DNA from: Poriferisodalis sp965226645 | Lineage (GTDB): Bacteria > Actinomycetota > Acidimicrobiia > Acidimicrobiales > Poriferisodalaceae | Reading direction: 5' to 3' | Assembly (NCBI GenBank): GCA_965226645.1 | Contig: CBDDDL010000003.1 | Coordinates: 868,001 to 932,000 of the forward strand | Length of the DNA: 64,000 bases | Shown: piece by piece, positions 9,901-17,958 of the stretch | How positions within the stretch are numbered: the first letter of the stretch is position 1 | Layout of the letters: every line of letters starts with the position of its first letter | Program-made: the position numbers and the translations under genes | Notes under the pieces: model-generated | Told to the model about the DNA's origin: nothing | Seen by the model: the letters and a program-made list of their open reading frames with translations, nothing else | Databases searched by the model: none

Positions 9901-10529
9901 TCAGCTTGCATCTGGTGGCACTGTTTTGGGTTGCGTCTGATGGCAGGCGATCCGTTGGCGTCGTGCGCGTTCGAGTCCTTCGTGTCGTGCTTGTGGGACG
10001 GTTTCGCCTTCGCTTCGGTGTTGTTGGCCGGGTGTGAGGTACCCGATGCCGGCGTGGAGCCGGACTTCGTTGTAGTGGTGCGCGACGGTGTCGAGCTCGG
10101 CTCGGAGCGCGGCGATGTGGCTGATGCGTTCGAGGTGGGGGTGCTCGTGCTTGACGTGCCCGAACAGGCTCTCGATCCATGCCTGGTCGGTTGGGGTGCC
10201 CGGCCGCCCGTAGTGCGCGGCGAGCCATGCGTAGGCCATGAAGTCCCGTGTCGTGTGCGACGTCATCTGAGGTCCGTTGTCCGACAGCACCAGCAGCACC
10301 GGGGTGTGGCCGTCGTGTTCGAGGTCTGCTGTGCAGCGGATCCCGTCAGGGTTGCGTTGGGCGATGGCCGCGTCGATGCCCTCTGTGCGCAGCGCCCGGC
10401 TGAACACTGCTTCGGTCTCGGTGCTGGTCACCTCAGCGGAGGTGATGTCCGCGATCGGTTTGCGGGACACGACATCGCAGATCACCGTGGTGGCCGCTCC
10501 GGCCGCGCTCCGGCCGCCGGCCAGTGGGT
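9901..10529 (-). pseudogene. IS3-family transposase orfB, 3' exon (frameshifted)
   Basis: Carries the second half of the IS3 integrase core: VICDVVSRKPIAD, the second catalytic Asp in VLSDNGPQM, and the catalytic Glu in QAWIESLFGHVK. The exon begins right after the group II intron, reading ACC CAC TGG for the T-H-W of the conserved WIYDTTHW motif. An imperfect 11-bp tandem duplication (10494-10504 and 10505-10515) then shifts the frame, so even perfect intron removal would not restore the full protein. Confidence 0.8.
10494..10515. repeat. 11-bp tandem duplication in transposase
   Basis: Two adjacent 11-bp units, CCGCTCCGGCC and GCGCTCCGGCC on the plus strand, differ at one base. Removing one unit would join T-H-W-P-A-A-G to A-A-T-T-V-I-C-D in frame. 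Confidence 0.75.
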
Positions 10530-10586
10530 GTAGGGGTCGGACCGCAGCGCCTGGCGGTGTTTCGGTCGGCTGGTTTGTGCGGCCCG

Positions 10587-10626
10587 CCCTCCGAACCGGA
10601 CGTGCGACTTTCACCGCATCGGGCTC
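10587..10626 (-). ncRNA. Group II intron domain V
   Basis: The minus strand reads GAGCCCGATGCGG, then a GAAA tetraloop region, GTCGCACGTCCGG, TTCGGAGGG. This matches the highly conserved catalytic domain V hairpin of bacterial group II introns and fixes the intron's orientation. Confidence 0.85.
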
Positions 10627-10635
10627 TGCGTGCGG

Positions 10636-12188
10636 TCATGCCGCTGGTGCGGGTGATCGGGTTGTCGCGCTTGTCCATGGTGTCGGGATGCGGGTGCCCC
10701 GGTAGCGGTAGCGCTCGACGGCGACCTGCTCGGGGCGAAACATCTCGATGCCGTCGTCGTGGATCCTCCAACCTGGGAGGCAGCGGCGAACCAGGGTGTG
10801 GGTGTTCAGCCCGACGTGGCGTTTGTTCAGCCAGCCGACGATCCGCCAGAAGGCGAAATGATCGACGTGGCCGAAGGTCCGCGTTGACACGCCGTGCCGA
10901 AAATAGTTGCGCCAGCCCCGCAGCGTCGGGTTCAGCCGGCGCAGCAGGTCTGTGAGCGTTCGATGACGTCGACGGCGAGCCGGCAGTCTGATCTTCGCGA
11001 TGATCGAAGCCAACGACTTCTTCGACGGGCAGGTGTAGATCGCTTTGTTGCCAGCGCGGCCTCTGCGGTTCCGACGCTGGATGCGCCAGCCCAACAAGTC
11101 GAACCCTTCGTCGATGCGCCAGACCCTCGTTTTGTGTTCCGATAGGCGCAGCCCCATCGCAGCGAGCACCGCTGCGACCTCGTCGCTGAGCGCTTCGGCG
11201 TCGTCGCGGGTGCCGTGGACCATGACCACGAAGTCGTCCCCATAGCGGACGAGGCGCATGACCGGTTCCCCAGCGCGGCGACGTTTGGCGCGGGTCCATT
11301 CCGGGCCGAGCGCCTCGGCATTTCTGGGCGAAGTGCCCCTCCAGCACGGACAGGGCAATGTTGGCCAGCAGCGGCGAGAGGATCCCACCTTGGGGTGTGC
11401 CGGTGATCGTTTCTCGTCGGCTGTCGTCCTCTGCGAGGACACCAGCGGTGAGGAACGCCTTCACCAGGCCCACGACACGCTTGTCTCGGACTCGACGTCG
11501 CACACGTTCCATGAGGGCGGTGTGGTCGATCTCGTCGAAGCACGCTTTGATATCTGCTTCGAACACCCAGTGGCAGTTCCTGGGGGGTGAGCCGAGGCAG
11601 TGAATCTCAGCGATCGCGTCCTGGGCCCGTCGCTTCGGGCGCAAACCGCAGGAACACGGTTTGAAGTCCGCCTCGAAGATCGGTTCGAGCACCAGCTTCA
11701 ACGAGGCCTGCACGACTCGGTCGGCGACAGTCGGGATCCCCAGCGAGCGGACCTTGCCGCTCGCCTTGGGAATCGTTGTCTCCCGCACCCGCTCGGGCCC
11801 GAACCGGCGAGCTTTGAGATCATCTCGCAGCCCGTCCAGCATCGACTCGACACCGAACACGACAGGTCGCGCAGCGACCCCATCGACGCCGGCGGTTCGC
11901 GCGCCCTTGTTTGCCCGCACCCGGCTCCACGCCACAACGACAAACGCCGGGTCACAGACGACGTTGAACACGTCACCGAACGAACACCCCAGGATCGGCC
12001 TTCGCCCATTGGCGGCGCTTCGACTGCATCGCGAGCACCCGCGGCTCGGCCTCCAACAGGCCAGGCCACGAAACGCCGGTATTCACCAGCGGACTCCCCG
12101 TTCGGCATTGAAGCTGCGACCACACTGGGTCCCTTCGCCATGTGCACGGCTTTGCCGTGCTCGCACCACTGCGAACCCTGCGCCCCAT
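10636..12188 (-). pseudogene. ltrA: Group II intron reverse transcriptase/maturase, two frameshifts
   Basis: The intron-encoded protein is spread over three frames. The N-terminal part (VLAMQSKRRQWAKADP) lies in the frame ending at 11973. The main RT palm (NKGARTAGVDG, IPKASGKVRSLGIPTV, the first catalytic Asp in FEADIKACFDEIDH, TPQGGILSPLLANI) lies in the frame starting at 11971. The YGDD active-site box (LVRYGDDFVVM), thumb and maturase X domain (NPTLRGWRNYF) lie in a third frame. Breaks fall near 11985 and 11318, each explained by one base. No HNH endonuclease domain is seen after the maturase region. Unless these are sequencing errors, the intron cannot make its own maturase and would need one supplied in trans. 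Confidence 0.8.
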
Positions 12189-12690
12189 CCCGACGGCATC
12201 AACCGGCGACAGGTCTTCGCGCCCGCCGCTCTGGCCGGGCAGCGGGGACCGACCAACGAGATGGTTCCCACGTTCATTCCTGAACCCGTCGACGAGGTCG
12301 GCGCCCAGCCATGCCCCTGCAACCTCGTCATGGCTGCGCCGCAGGCACCCACCATGACCTCCCGACCGGCGACATCAACCGATCCAGAAGTCCCCCGCCC
12401 AAAAGAGATGGCCGGGTGCGCGTTGCAACGCAGCCCTGATCCGTCAGGTTCGAGCTGCTGGATCTCTTGAGGGGCATTCAGCCACTGGTTCCTCACGTAC
12501 GCCTTTGCGTCTTGCCAGCCGGACCCACACCATCTGACAGTGCTGGCGCGTCCCGTCGTTGTCAGGGCTGCTTCCACCCTCCCCGGTGTCCCCCGGGTCC
12601 GGCTGCCCTCAGCTTCAACCAGCTCGCTGCGACGAGCCGGACGCGGTGTCCTCTCACCACCGCCGGGCTCAAGAACGCCTCGCGGCGCTC

Positions 12691-13218
12691 GGTGTCATAG
12701 ATCCATACCCGGTTCGGGGCGGGCTCGACCCAGTGCGGCCATGGCCGTTTCTCAGTCCGTGTCCGCTTGGGCTGAGCGCGAAACCGCAGGCCGCCGGCGT
12801 CGAGGACCCGTTTCGCTGTGCTGGGGTCGCACCAGAACCGGCCCAGCCACGACCCCCGATGAGCGAGCTTGCGATGCGACCGGTCGACGTGGCCCCACTC
12901 CTCGAACACCGCCAGGATCTCCGCCTTCTCCGACGGTGTGAGACCGTGCGAGGGGCTCCCCCCAGGACGCGAATCAGCCAGATCCTCGCCTGCGGCAGCA
13001 CGGCGCGCCCAGCGGCGATGCCGCCGAGGCTCCAGCTGCAGGTACCCGCATGCCCGCTTCGCCGGCCATCCCTGCTCGGTCGCGTGGGCGACCAAGCCGA
13101 GCAGGCCCCGCTTCGCGGCACCGCTGATGCGCGCGGGGACCGGGCCGCTCAGCCCCAGCGCTCTTTTCCCTCCAACAGGGTCACCTTCACCGCCATCTCC
13201 GCCAGCGCCGCGCGCCAA
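12691..13218 (-). pseudogene. IS3-family transposase orfB, 5' exon
   Basis: N-terminal part of the orfB transposase: HTH_21-like region (RACGYLQLEPRRHRRW), then SHRKLAHRG, and the start of the integrase core ending at VWIYDT, whose Asp is the first catalytic residue. The reading frame runs to 13218 and overlaps orfA. An AAAAG run at 13163-13167 (minus strand) near the end of orfA could be a -1 programmed frameshift site, as in other IS3 elements. The group II intron begins directly after the DT codons. Confidence 0.75.
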
Positions 13219-13475
13219 CGCTGCGCCTCAGCGTTCGCCGCGGCCAGCTCGACGTCACGCCCAGCGTTGCGCCGCCCGGGCCTCGACGCCGCCAACGCCT
13301 CCAACGCGCCCCGCCGGGCGACCTCGCGCAGCTTGGCGACCGTCGAGCGATCAACCCCCGCCCGGTCGGCTGCCTCCCCTGCAGTGGCCTCGCCGCGCAC
13401 GAGCCGCAACCAGATCTCGTACTTCTCCGACGGCGCCAGCAAACGCTTCTTCTTCCTCGGTCCCTGAGCCTCCAC
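13149..13475 (-). CDS. IS3-family transposase orfA (helix-turn-helix)
   Basis: A small basic protein of about 108 residues with an HTH_Tnp_1-like fold (APSEKYEIWLRLVRGE, ADRAGVDRSTVAKLRE) and a C-terminal helix, as in IS3 orfA proteins. The start is taken at the GTG at 13475, which has a GGAGG five bases upstream; the frame is open to a TTG at 13490. It ends inside orfB and is probably joined to it by ribosomal frameshifting. It would bind the element ends. Confidence 0.7.
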   Translation of the reverse strand: MEAQGPRKKKRLLAPSEKYEIWLRLVRGEATAGEAADRAGVDRSTVAKLREVARRGALEALAASRPGRRNAGRDVELAAANAEAQRWRAALAEMAVKVTLLEGKERWG

Positions 13476-13542
13476 AACTCCTCCAGCCAATCAATCGGGC
13501 ACCCCCAACATGCTGGCCGAAAAACCCCCCAAAAGCGGACAC

Positions 13543-13810
13543 GAAGCCAACCGCAACACAGACCGGTGCGCCCGGCGCGCAGCATCCCGACATGATCGAT
13601 ATGAGCGGCCCCTGCGAGCATCGCGGCGACCACCGTGAGAATCTTGCGGCCCGGGTTCGCGGAACCCGTGCCCACCCACCGATCGATCAGCCCCAACAGA
13701 CCCAAACGGTCCATCAGCGTGCCCGCCAGGATCAGGCCCGCGTTGGCCACCAAGCCCTCATGGTCAAAGGTCGTTGCGAACCGGTCCAGCCTGCGCGATG
13801 ACCCGGACAC
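13543..13810 (-). pseudogene. IS1380-family transposase, N-terminal fragment
   Basis: GTG start at 13810, preceded by AGGAGG. The translation (RFATTFDHEGLVANAGL, ILTVVAAMLAGAAHIDH) is nearly the same as the intact transposase at 25360-26670, up to MLRAGRTG, where the IS3 element begins. All catalytic residues lie beyond the break. Confidence 0.85.
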
Positions 13811-13930
13811 AAAAAGTGCCTCCTGTTTTTGGGACGAACGTGACGAAAGACATCACGATCATCCCAGTCCAGGAGGCCTTTTTCGTGGACGCGGCAACCC
13901 CCACACACCCACCACAACGGTGGATTCAGG
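13543..13930 (-). mobile_element. IS1380-family element, 5' fragment
   Basis: The terminal sequence CCTGAATCCACCG (reading inward from 13930), the leader hairpin arms (13870-13884 and 13811-13825) and the first 88 or so codons of a transposase match the three full copies further right. The fragment stops at the IS3 end. A CTTAG pentamer (13931-13935) flanks the end, as it does at the other copies. The rest of this copy is missing from the window. Confidence 0.85.
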
Positions 13931-14054
13931 CTTAGCTCAGTCCCTCATCGCCGCGTCGCCCACACGACGGCCGCTTGACAAGAGAGCACGGGTCAGGACC
14001 ACGTGTCGGGCCCGCCGGTGGTGATGCGCGAATCACGGTTGGACGTCGGAGTGG

Positions 14055-14312
14055 TCAGTTGGTGATGGTGCCGTCGATCTTGTGGCCTGCGAGCACGAAC
14101 TCGCCGTTCAAGGTGTTGACGGCGGCGAGGTTGTTGTCGGTGCCGGTGATGGAGTGGAACCTCATCATCGGCCAACGCCACCTTGGTACTCAACGGAGTC
14201 CCCTCGGTCACGCCCGCTGGCAGCATCCCGAACGCGGCCGCCGCCGATTCCCCGTCATCGTTGTCGCTGTCATCGAGCGCCGTCACCGTGAAATCAGCCG
14301 ACGTCTGCGTCG
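14055..14312 (-). pseudogene. Decayed Calx-beta surface-protein fragment
   Basis: A short Calx-beta stretch (SADFTVTALDDSDNDDGE, LPAGVTEGTPLSTKVALADD) resembles the repeats of the neighbouring surface proteins. It is followed, after a frame change, by RFHSITGTDNNLAAVN and GHKIDGTITN before a stop at 14055. Both ends are cut off, and it probably represents the remains of a fourth paralogue destroyed during mobile-element insertion. Confidence 0.6.
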
Positions 14313-14546
14313 AGCGGCGAGCGCGCGAGCGCGCGCTGCGGGGCGGCCCAGCGCGGTGTATCCGGGAGGCCTGTCCTGACGATGATGGGGTCATCCCGCA
14401 TGACGTGATGATCACGTAAGCCGCATTAGTCAGGTCGTCATGGCCACGTCATCTTTTTTGTGCTGGTGTACGATGTGGAGTGATCTCGGCTGTCTCCGGT
14501 CGGTGTCGGTCCTGCTGCTGTTCGCTTGGAAGTCGGGGGTGTTGCG

Positions 14547-17500
14547 GTGTTGGTTCGGGGTTGGCGTGTTGGGGTGTTGTGCGTGGTTGCGGTGTTGTCG
14601 GTGTTGGTGCCTGTTGGGGGTGCGGGTTCTCAGTCGGCGCCGGTTGAGGGTGGTGTGAGGCTGGTGTTGGCCAATGGCGGGTCGTTGGCTGATGTGGGTG
14701 TGGCGGCGGGTTTGGTGGCGGCTGGTGTGGTCGATGCGTTGGTGGTGGCTGATTCGCCTGCGAGTTTGGGTGAGGGCGCGGCTGGTGTGGTGTCTTCGGT
14801 GCTGCCTTCGGGGGTGCTGGTGGTGGGCGGTCAGGCGGCGGTGTCCGATGAGGTGGTTGCGCAGCTGCGCGTGTTGTTGCCTGGTGTTGTGGTGGAGCGG
14901 CTGTGGGGTGCGACGCGGGTGGGCACGGCTGCGGTGGCGGCGCGTCGGGTGCTGGGCGCCGGCGGGGACGATGTGAGGGTGGCGTTGGCGAGCGGCTGGT
15001 CGCTGGCTGATGTGGGCGCGGCGGCGTCGCTGGTGGCGGCGGGCGGCGCGGACGCGGTGCTCTATGGGGGCCGTGACGGCCTGGGCGACGAGACCGCTCA
15101 GTTGCTGGGGGATTACCGTCCGCAGCGGATCGAGTTGGTGGGCGGCCCAGCAGCGCTGTCCGAGCAGGTTCGTGCCGAGGCGGTCGCCGCGGCCGGTGCT
15201 CAGGCGTCGTCGCGGCGGCTGTGGGGCGCGACGCGGATCGAGACCGCAGCGCGTGTGGCGCGTGTCGCGGCTGGGGACTGTGTGGCTGCTGCGGTGATCG
15301 CGAACGGATGGTCGCAGCCTGATGTGGGCGCGGCTGCTGCGCTTGCGGCCGCGTGGGGCAACAGCGTGGTGCTCTACGCGCGGTCCGCGACCGACCTCGG
15401 CGACGCGGCCCGTCAGGCCATCGCCGACATCGCGCCCCAGGGCATCACCCTGGTCGGCGACACCGACACCCTCGCCGAAGCACTCCGAGACGCCCTGCCC
15501 GCCGGCCGAAGCGCGCAACGCCTCGCCGACCCCCACCAGACCGCACGCCGAGCACTCAAGGACCCACCCCACAACTGCACCAACACCGGCAACAGCAACA
15601 GCGGAGGAGGAGGCACCGGCACAAGAGGCGGCGGAGGCACAGGCGGCGGAGGGGGCACCACCACTGTCACCACCACACCGCCGGGGACACCCACAGTGAG
15701 CTTCGGCAGAGCCTCCTACACCGCCGCCGAGGGCGGCACCCCCGCTGCTGTCACCGTGTTGCTGTCGCAGGCGTCGAGCCAAACAGTGACCGTGCCGCTG
15801 GACGTGACACCTCACGGTGGTGCCACACCTGACGACTACACGACGCCGTCGCAAGTGACGTTCAACGCGGGGCAGACAACCGCCGCCTTCACCGTCACAG
15901 CAGCAGACGACAACGACAACGACGACGGCGAGAGCATCACGATCGGATTCGGGAACCTGCCCACAGGGGTGACCGCGGGGACTCCGTTCACTACGACGGT
16001 GAATCTGGACGACAACGACACAACGACGACGCCGACGGTGCGCTTCGGGGCATCACAGTACGCCGCGACCGAGGGGGGCGCGGAGGCGGCGGTGACCGTG
16101 GAGCTGACCACGGCGCTGACGCACGAGGTGACGGTGCCGGTGACAGCGACACCCAAAGGAGGGGCGACAACGGACGACTACACGCTGTCGCCCACACCAG
16201 TGACAGTGACGTTCGCTGCGGGCCACACGACCGCGACATTCACAGTCGCCGCGACCGACGACACTGTCTACGACGACAAAGGTGAACGCGTCAAGCTCGG
16301 CTTCGGGATACTGCCCGACGGGGTGGCCGCTGCTGCTCCCCGCACCTCGCATGTGTCGCTTGTCGACAACGAAAACCCGCCGCAGGTCACAGTGCGCTTC
16401 GGCGAAGCCTCCTACACCGCCACCGAGGGCGGCACCCCTGCCACCGTCATCGTGACACTGTCAGCGGATCCCGAGCGGGCCGTTACCGTTCGCGTCGAGG
16501 TCACCGCCCACAGCGGCGCGACCGCTAAGGATTACAGGCTCCCGGCGTCCCGTGCAACGTTCGCCCGCGGGGAAACGACCAAGCAGATCACGGTCACCGC
16601 GGTCGCTGACTGTGACGACGACGAGGACGAGAGCATCACGATCGGATTCGGCGATCTGCCCCAAGGAGTGTCCGAGGACACCTCGGCCACCGCCATAGCC
16701 ACCGCCTTGGTAAGCCTGATCGACGTCAGCGAACCATCGACGGAGCCATTCGCGCGAGTCCCCTGCCTTGATGTTCACCCGCTGACCGACCGCTCTAGTG
16801 CGCCGGCGAAAGAGTGGTTTACCGAGCCGCGTGACTTATGGTCGGACGGGGTGACGTTGTGGCTGCTCAGCGACGCCGTCAGCGAGTACGTGTACGCGTA
16901 TAACTTGGACACCGGCGCGCGGGATCGTGGCAAGGACATTCCCATCGCGTACAACTCGCGCAAAGGACAGCATTGGAATCAGATCCCGTATCCGTGGGGA
17001 ATGTGGTCTGACGGTGAGATCTTGAGGGTTGTGGATCGGACCCGTGAAAAGATCTTTGCTTTCGATCTCGGCACCGGCGTCTATCGATCGGACTTGAACA
17101 TCGCCAGTCCGTTTAATGCCGGCAATCGCAATCCCACCGGGATGTGGTCTGATGGTGAGATCGTGTGGGTGACCGACTACATCCTGGACAAGATCTTCGC
17201 TTATGAGCTCGATGGGGGCGCGAGGCGCTCGGAGCGTGACATCGACACGCTCGCGTCCAATGGCGTGCAGCACCCGACGAGCCTGTGGTCTGACGGGATC
17301 ACCATCTGGGTGCTCGACGACAGAGACGACAGGATCTACGCGTTCGACCTGGCGACCAAAGTCAGAAAGTCTGACCTGGACTTCGCGACGATGACGGCTG
17401 CGGACAATCACAATCTCCACGGCATGTGGTCCAATGGAGTCACGATGTGGGTGACCGACCACAACGACAACAGGGTGTACGCGTACAACATGCCGGTGAC

Positions 17501-17789
17501 ATCAGCGCTGACCTCGCTGTCGGCCGCAGGGGTGGACTTCGGGCTGTTCCAGCCGGGGGTCACGAACTACCAGGCGACGGTGGCGGCGGGCACGACGTCC
17601 ACGGCGGTGACCGCCGTGGCAGCGTTCACCTCTACGACGGTTGCTGTGTCCTACGTCGGAGGCGACATGAGCACCGGGACCAACACCACGGTGCCGCTGA
17701 GCGCAGGCGAGAACATCATCACGATCACCGCCACCAACGGCGACCAGTCCCACACCTACACACTGACCGTCACCGTTCCCGCATCATGA
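14547..17789 (+). CDS. Secreted CWB2/Calx-beta/WSDG-repeat surface protein, copy 3
   Basis: About 1080 residues. A signal peptide (VRGWRVGVLCVVAVLSVLVP) is followed by three CWB2 repeats, a Gly/Thr-rich linker, three Calx-beta repeats (SYTAAEGG, QYAATEGG, SYTATEGG), five WSDG-type repeats (GMWSDGEIVWVTDY and relatives) and one C-terminal cadherin-like domain (ALTSLSAAGVDFGLF). It lacks the prepeptidase-C-like part and one Calx-beta unit found in copies 1 and 2, and lies on the opposite strand. I chose the GTG at 14547 because it gives a compact signal peptide; the frame is open to a TTG at 14526. A cell-wall-attached, possibly adhesive role is inferred. Confidence 0.82.
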   Translation: MLVRGWRVGVLCVVAVLSVLVPVGGAGSQSAPVEGGVRLVLANGGSLADVGVAAGLVAAGVVDALVVADSPASLGEGAAGVVSSVLPSGVLVVGGQAAVSDEVVAQLRVLLPGVVVERLWGATRVGTAAVAARRVLGAGGDDVRVALASGWSLADVGAAASLVAAGGADAVLYGGRDGLGDETAQLLGDYRPQRIELVGGPAALSEQVRAEAVAAAGAQASSRRLWGATRIETAARVARVAAGDCVAAAVIANGWSQPDVGAAAALAAAWGNSVVLYARSATDLGDAARQAIADIAPQGITLVGDTDTLAEALRDALPAGRSAQRLADPHQTARRALKDPPHNCTNTGNSNSGGGGTGTRGGGGTGGGGGTTTVTTTPPGTPTVSFGRASYTAAEGGTPAAVTVLLSQASSQTVTVPLDVTPHGGATPDDYTTPSQVTFNAGQTTAAFTVTAADDNDNDDGESITIGFGNLPTGVTAGTPFTTTVNLDDNDTTTTPTVRFGASQYAATEGGAEAAVTVELTTALTHEVTVPVTATPKGGATTDDYTLSPTPVTVTFAAGHTTATFTVAATDDTVYDDKGERVKLGFGILPDGVAAAAPRTSHVSLVDNENPPQVTVRFGEASYTATEGGTPATVIVTLSADPERAVTVRVEVTAHSGATAKDYRLPASRATFARGETTKQITVTAVADCDDDEDESITIGFGDLPQGVSEDTSATAIATALVSLIDVSEPSTEPFARVPCLDVHPLTDRSSAPAKEWFTEPRDLWSDGVTLWLLSDAVSEYVYAYNLDTGARDRGKDIPIAYNSRKGQHWNQIPYPWGMWSDGEILRVVDRTREKIFAFDLGTGVYRSDLNIASPFNAGNRNPTGMWSDGEIVWVTDYILDKIFAYELDGGARRSERDIDTLASNGVQHPTSLWSDGITIWVLDDRDDRIYAFDLATKVRKSDLDFATMTAADNHNLHGMWSNGVTMWVTDHNDNRVYAYNMPVTSALTSLSAAGVDFGLFQPGVTNYQATVAAGTTSTAVTAVAAFTSTTVAVSYVGGDMSTGTNTTVPLSAGENIITITATNGDQSHTYTLTVTVPAS

Positions 17790-17958
17790 AACCGGCCTAT
17801 CCCAACTGACCTATCGATCGCCTTGAACACTCGCACCTCTTACAGTGGGCGCATCGGGACCATGTCGCATTGCGTCGGATCAGGGAGGCGTGGAGGCCCA
17901 CTGGGTCGCCGGCTACTAGGTTCGGACCCCGAGCCCGCGCGACCTTTGAGGAGCGAAG

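Larger units (their letters stand above)
10530..12690 (-). mobile_element. Group II intron inserted in IS3 transposase gene
   Basis: A 2161-bp insertion splits the transposase exactly between the codons of WIYDT and THW. The 3' boundary is set by the sequence GACCCCTAC (ending at 10530), which fits the usual AY intron end; the 5' boundary, starting GAGCG at 12690, is less canonical than GTGYG. It contains a domain V hairpin near the 3' end, an intron-encoded reverse transcriptase/maturase in the same sense, and about 500 bp upstream of that ORF with room for ribozyme domains I-IV. Sense-strand orientation means splicing could in principle mend the host gene. Confidence 0.82.
9879..13542 (-). 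mobile_element. IS3-family insertion sequence carrying a group II intron
   Basis: Related ends (GTATCCGCTTTTTGG on the left, GTGTCCGCTTTTGGG on the right, read inward) bound orfA and orfB of an IS3-type transposase. Without the 2161-bp intron the element would be about 1.5 kb, the usual size for the family. The outer edges are set from the inverted ends and may be off by a few bases. The right flank is a truncated IS1380-family gene and the left flank is the upstream region of the surface-protein gene, so the two sides do not come from one uninterrupted target. Confidence 0.75.

Noticed and set aside
14312..14415. GC-rich palindromic sequence (GCGCGCGAGCGCGCGC) and CGTGATGATCACG before the third CWB2 gene
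   Set aside because: It could be a regulatory hairpin, but it also lies in the decayed fragment, and I see no terminator or operator features to support a call.
14430..15854. Long minus-strand ORF opposite the third CWB2 gene
   Set aside because: It is an Arg/His-rich shadow of the GC-rich CWB2 coding strand, with no recognisable domain.
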